Positions 7,128 to 9,377 of a DNA stretch of 9,377 bases are shown one piece after another (within the stretch, counting starts at the first letter, position 1; the number at the start of each line of letters is the position of its first letter). The stretch spans positions 1 to 9,377 of the forward strand of contig WFOZ01000515.1 of assembly GCA_015487825.1 (NCBI GenBank). The letters are read 5' to 3'. A program made the position numbers and the translations under genes. The DNA comes from Planctomycetaceae bacterium (lineage in GTDB: Bacteria; Planctomycetota; Planctomycetia; Planctomycetales; Planctomycetaceae). The notes under the pieces were generated by a model that was not told the origin of the DNA, made no database searches, and saw nothing but the letters and a program-made list of their open reading frames with translations.

Positions 7128-8081
7128 TCAACTGCAACAATTAGTGGAAAGTTGCTTTGCATATGCTTCGACTGTTATTCGTAATCCATCAGAAAAACTG
7201 ACGGCTGGTTCGTATCCAAGCTCCTGTTTTGTGACAGAAATATCTGCCCAGGAATGTAGAACGTCTCCTGCTCGAGGTGGTGCTATTTCCGGATTATATG
7301 GAAGTTCAAGTATCTCACAAATCTGTTTCAGCATTTCCGCAACACTAACACGCTCGGCTGTCGCAACATTGTATACATGGCCGGAAGCGACAGGAGATTT
7401 TGCAGCCAGTAGATTCGCCTGCACGACATTTCCAACATACACAAAATCTCGAGATTGCTCACCATCTCCAAAAAACATCGGCCGCCTGCCTTCAAGTAAA
7501 GCAGTGACAAAAATCGGAATCACCGCGGAGTACGGACTCTTCGGGTCTTGCCTCGGGCCGAAAACATTGAAATAACGCAGACGGACTGTTTCCAGATCGT
7601 AACAATGCGAAAAGGATTCACAGTATAATTCACCAGCAAGTTTAGAAGCCGCATAAGGCGAAAGTGTTTGAGGAACATGATTTTCCAATTTGGGCATTTC
7701 GGGACGGTCGCCGTAGGCACTACTGGATGCCGCATACACAACCCGACGAACACCTGAATTCCGAGCTGCATCGAGAACATTCAACGTACCGGTCGCACAA
7801 ACATCATGAACTTCCGCAGGTTTTTCGATACTCAACGGTACCGATGCCAATGCCGCCTGGTGAAAGACAACTTCAGTCCCTGCAACCGCCTTGGCAACTG
7901 CAGCCGGATCGCGAACATCCCCCTGAAGAAATTCAAACTCTCCAGCAAGATGAGAAAGATTGTCCCTGTGTCCGGTCGAAAGGTTATCAAGCACACGTAC
8001 CTGCTCGCCCTGTTCGACAAGACGGGTCGCAATGTGCGAACCAATAAAACCTGCTCCACCTGTCACAAGATATTTTGCCAT
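7128..8081 (-). CDS. NAD-dependent UDP-sugar 4-epimerase (WbpP/GalE-like)
   Basis: This cytosolic extended short-chain dehydrogenase/reductase of 317 residues interconverts UDP-hexose C4 epimers for polysaccharide synthesis. The NAD-binding motif TGGAGFIG is at 7-14 and the adenosine-ribose acidic residue is in VLDNLSTG (30-37). The catalytic Ser lies in AASSSAYGD (117-125), and the YxxxK pair is Tyr143/Lys147 in [25 protein letters not shown] (169-180), [19 protein letters not shown] (205-223) and [13 protein letters not shown] (268-280) bind the nucleotide sugar. The motifs around SSSAYGD, FGPRQDP and VQANLLAA resemble WbpP-type UDP-GlcNAc/GalNAc 4-epimerases more than housekeeping GalE, but sequence alone does not settle the substrate. 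It starts with ATG directly before the first beta strand; no strong Shine-Dalgarno is present. It is the promoter-proximal gene of a likely two-gene unit with the tyrosine autokinase. Confidence 0.92.
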   Translation of the reverse strand: MAKYLVTGGAGFIGSHIATRLVEQGEQVRVLDNLSTGHRDNLSHLAGEFEFLQGDVRDPAAVAKAVAGTEVVFHQAALASVPLSIEKPAEVHDVCATGTLNVLDAARNSGVRRVVYAASSSAYGDRPEMPKLENHVPQTLSPYAASKLAGELYCESFSHCYDLETVRLRYFNVFGPRQDPKSPYSAVIPIFVTALLEGRRPMFFGDGEQSRDFVYVGNVVQANLLAAKSPVASGHVYNVATAERVSVAEMLKQICEILELPYNPEIAPPRAGDVLHSWADISVTKQELGYEPAVSFSDGLRITVEAYAKQLSTNCCS

Positions 8082-8485
8082 TGAGTTGCTTTCTCAACCT
8101 GAATCTGTTTCTCTGCCTTTATTGAACCATAAAATTCAATCGACCCGAAGAAAAATGAGCCAATTCGCTTAAAACAGTACATATTTCGGATAGTCTGCAC
8201 TTCAACCTAGCTTCAGAATGACCGAAGCGCCGGGAGAAAGTTCTTCGGGGAGAAGAGAATTTTCAACAATACTCAAATCAAAGCGTTTCTCGCCCGCAAC
8301 CAATCGCAAGAATTGAAATAATCCTCAAATGTGTAACAAATGGCTCCAATAATCAATGTCAGAAACCCACCAGTCGGACTCAAAGAGTTTTTCTATTTCT
8401 GCATCTTTGATAACATACCGGCCACATTCTGGCAGTCCCGGCCGGACTCAACTTCCCGATTTTATAAAAGAAGAAAACAACTCTC
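8082..8485. other. Divergent intergenic region with short inverted repeats
   Basis: No credible gene is seen in these 404 bp, which separate the minus-strand epimerase from the plus-strand ligase and must carry promoters for both. Visible structure includes ATTGAA/TTCAAT (8121-8126 and 8135-8140, 8-bp spacer), CCGAAG/CTTCGG (8222-8227 and 8243-8248, 15-bp loop) and CCGGCC/GGCCGG (8418-8423 and 8440-8445, 16-bp loop). There is also a 9-bp direct repeat CGGACTCAA (8375-8383 and 8443-8451). I find no confident -35/-10 pair; an AT-rich TATAAA at 8463-8468 lies too close to the ligase ATG to be persuasive. Confidence 0.5.
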
Positions 8486-9377
8486 ATGATTCATCAGAAC
8501 TTGCCTGAGATGATGGATAAAGTTGCCATTCGGGAACACCAGTGGAGACATTTGAAACGACTGCTGAATGAGATCGATGGAAAAAACCGATTCTGGACGA
8601 AACGATTCCAGCAGCAGAATATTTCGGTGGAACAAATTTCCTGCTGGGAAAATTTTCGCCAGATCGAACCGGTCACCAAGCAGGAACTGGTTTCTGATCA
8701 GAACGAACATCCACCATACGGGACTAATTTGACCTATCCGCTGATTCATTATTCACGTTTGCATCAAACTTCGGGGACAACCGGGAGACCGATGCGCTGG
8801 CTCGACACTCCAGCCAGTTGGCGATGGATAAAAAATTGCTGGGTGCAAATCTTTCGTATCGTGGGACTGACGCCGCAAGATCGACTCTGTTTTCCTTTTT
8901 CGTTTGGCCCTTTCATCGGCTTCTGGGCAGGCTTTGAAGGAGCGCTCCAGTTCGATAATTTGAGTATTGCAGCGGGCGGAATGAGCAGTGAAGTTCGCTT
9001 ACAAGTGATTCTGGAACACCAAATCACATTCATCTGCTGCACACCAACTTACGCACTTCGTCTGGCAGAAATCGCTCAGCGGGAAGGGATCGATTTAGTC
9101 AATTCAAGTGTTCGCGCACTATTAGTGGCTGGTGAACCGGGGGGAAGTATTCCTGCAATCCGTCAGCGAATTGAAAAAGCCTGGGGAGCGAGAGTTTTCG
9201 ATCATTGGGGCATGACGGACATCGGTTCCCTGGGGATTGAGTCGGTCGAAGATCCTGCCAGCCTGCTGATTCTGGAAACCGAATGTATCGCGGAAATTGT
9301 CGATCCCCAAACATTCAAGCCGGTAGACCCCGGAGAACGAGGAGAGTTATTGATCACAAATCTTGGACGTCACGGCA
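8486..9377 (+). CDS. Phenylacetate-CoA ligase family (PaaK/CapK-like) adenylate-forming enzyme, 3' truncated
   Basis: The reading frame is open from ATG 8486 to the window end (297 full codons), with an in-frame TAA at 8465-8467 that makes this the first possible ATG. It belongs to the ANL adenylate-forming superfamily, which activates a carboxylic acid with ATP and usually passes it to CoA. The ATP-binding P-loop [10 protein letters not shown] is at residues 94-103. The PaaK-type segment [17 protein letters not shown] is at 214-230, the A5-like motif [13 protein letters not shown] at 238-250, and [15 protein letters not shown] at 279-293. About 90 residues before the P-loop and the GEPGGS form match PaaK rather than longer acyl-CoA synthetases. 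The C-terminal domain with the catalytic lysine is outside the window. The substrate is unknown. The ligase is divergent from an exopolysaccharide gene pair, where CapK-like relatives are often found, so a role in polysaccharide modification is possible; aromatic acid activation is the alternative. Confidence 0.9.
   Translation, partial: MIHQNLPEMMDKVAIREHQWRHLKRLLNEIDGKNRFWTKRFQQQNISVEQISCWENFRQIEPVTKQELVSDQNEHPPYGTNLTYPLIHYSRLHQTSGTTGRPMRWLDTPASWRWIKNCWVQIFRIVGLTPQDRLCFPFSFGPFIGFWAGFEGALQFDNLSIAAGGMSSEVRLQVILEHQITFICCTPTYALRLAEIAQREGIDLVNSSVRALLVAGEPGGSIPAIRQRIEKAWGARVFDHWGMTDIGSLGIESVEDPASLLILETECIAEIVDPQTFKPVDPGERGELLITNLGRHG

Noticed and set aside
7099..7575. Plus-strand open frame of 158 codons opposite the epimerase
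   Set aside because: It is antisense to conserved epimerase sequence, and its Ser/Thr/Cys-rich translation has no recognisable domain.
1..9377. CRISPR arrays, tRNA/rRNA genes, transposase or phage genes
   Set aside because: I saw no regularly spaced repeats, no tRNA cloverleaf or rRNA-like stretches, and no transposase, integrase or phage protein motifs in any frame.

Overview
The window holds seven protein-coding genes and no RNA genes. Base composition is moderate, and most starts lack a strong Shine-Dalgarno sequence. A Gram-negative-type capsule tyrosine autokinase, a McsB arginine kinase and a membrane acyltransferase of the HGSNAT/DUF5009 type occur together. This mix suggests a planctomycete (Gimesia/Rubinisphaera-like), but that is inference from gene content only.

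Left part (1-3283), plus strand: a SUKH (SMI1/KNR4-type) protein with an unrecognised C-terminal half, then cytidylate kinase (cmk), then a multi-pass acyltransferase-like membrane protein. The gaps of about 224 and 124 bp do not prove an operon, and the functions look unrelated (possible immunity/scaffold, nucleotide metabolism, envelope sugar acylation).

Middle part (3278-8081), minus strand: reading in the direction of transcription, a UDP-sugar 4-epimerase (8081 to 7128), a polysaccharide co-polymerase/tyrosine autokinase (7038 to 4738), a strong intrinsic terminator (about 4657 to 4596), and the protein-arginine kinase McsB (4390 to 3278). The epimerase and autokinase form an exopolysaccharide pair: one supplies a UDP-sugar precursor and the other controls chain length and export. 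McsB lies beyond the terminator and has a candidate promoter of its own. It converges on the acyltransferase so tightly that the two stop codons sit side by side in the hexamer TTATGA.

Right part (8082-9377): a 404-bp divergent intergenic region with several short inverted repeats, then the 5' part of a plus-strand phenylacetate-CoA ligase (PaaK/CapK-like) gene that runs off the window. Homologues of this family often sit near capsule or exopolysaccharide genes, so it may belong to the same locus.

I see no CRISPR, transposon, phage or tRNA signature. No clearly new system is evident. The points most worth checking are the orphan SUKH protein with its novel C-terminus, the arginine kinase next to a tyrosine kinase, the palindrome and direct repeats in front of the autokinase, the long terminator stem, and the 8-base homopolymer tracts inside three genes.
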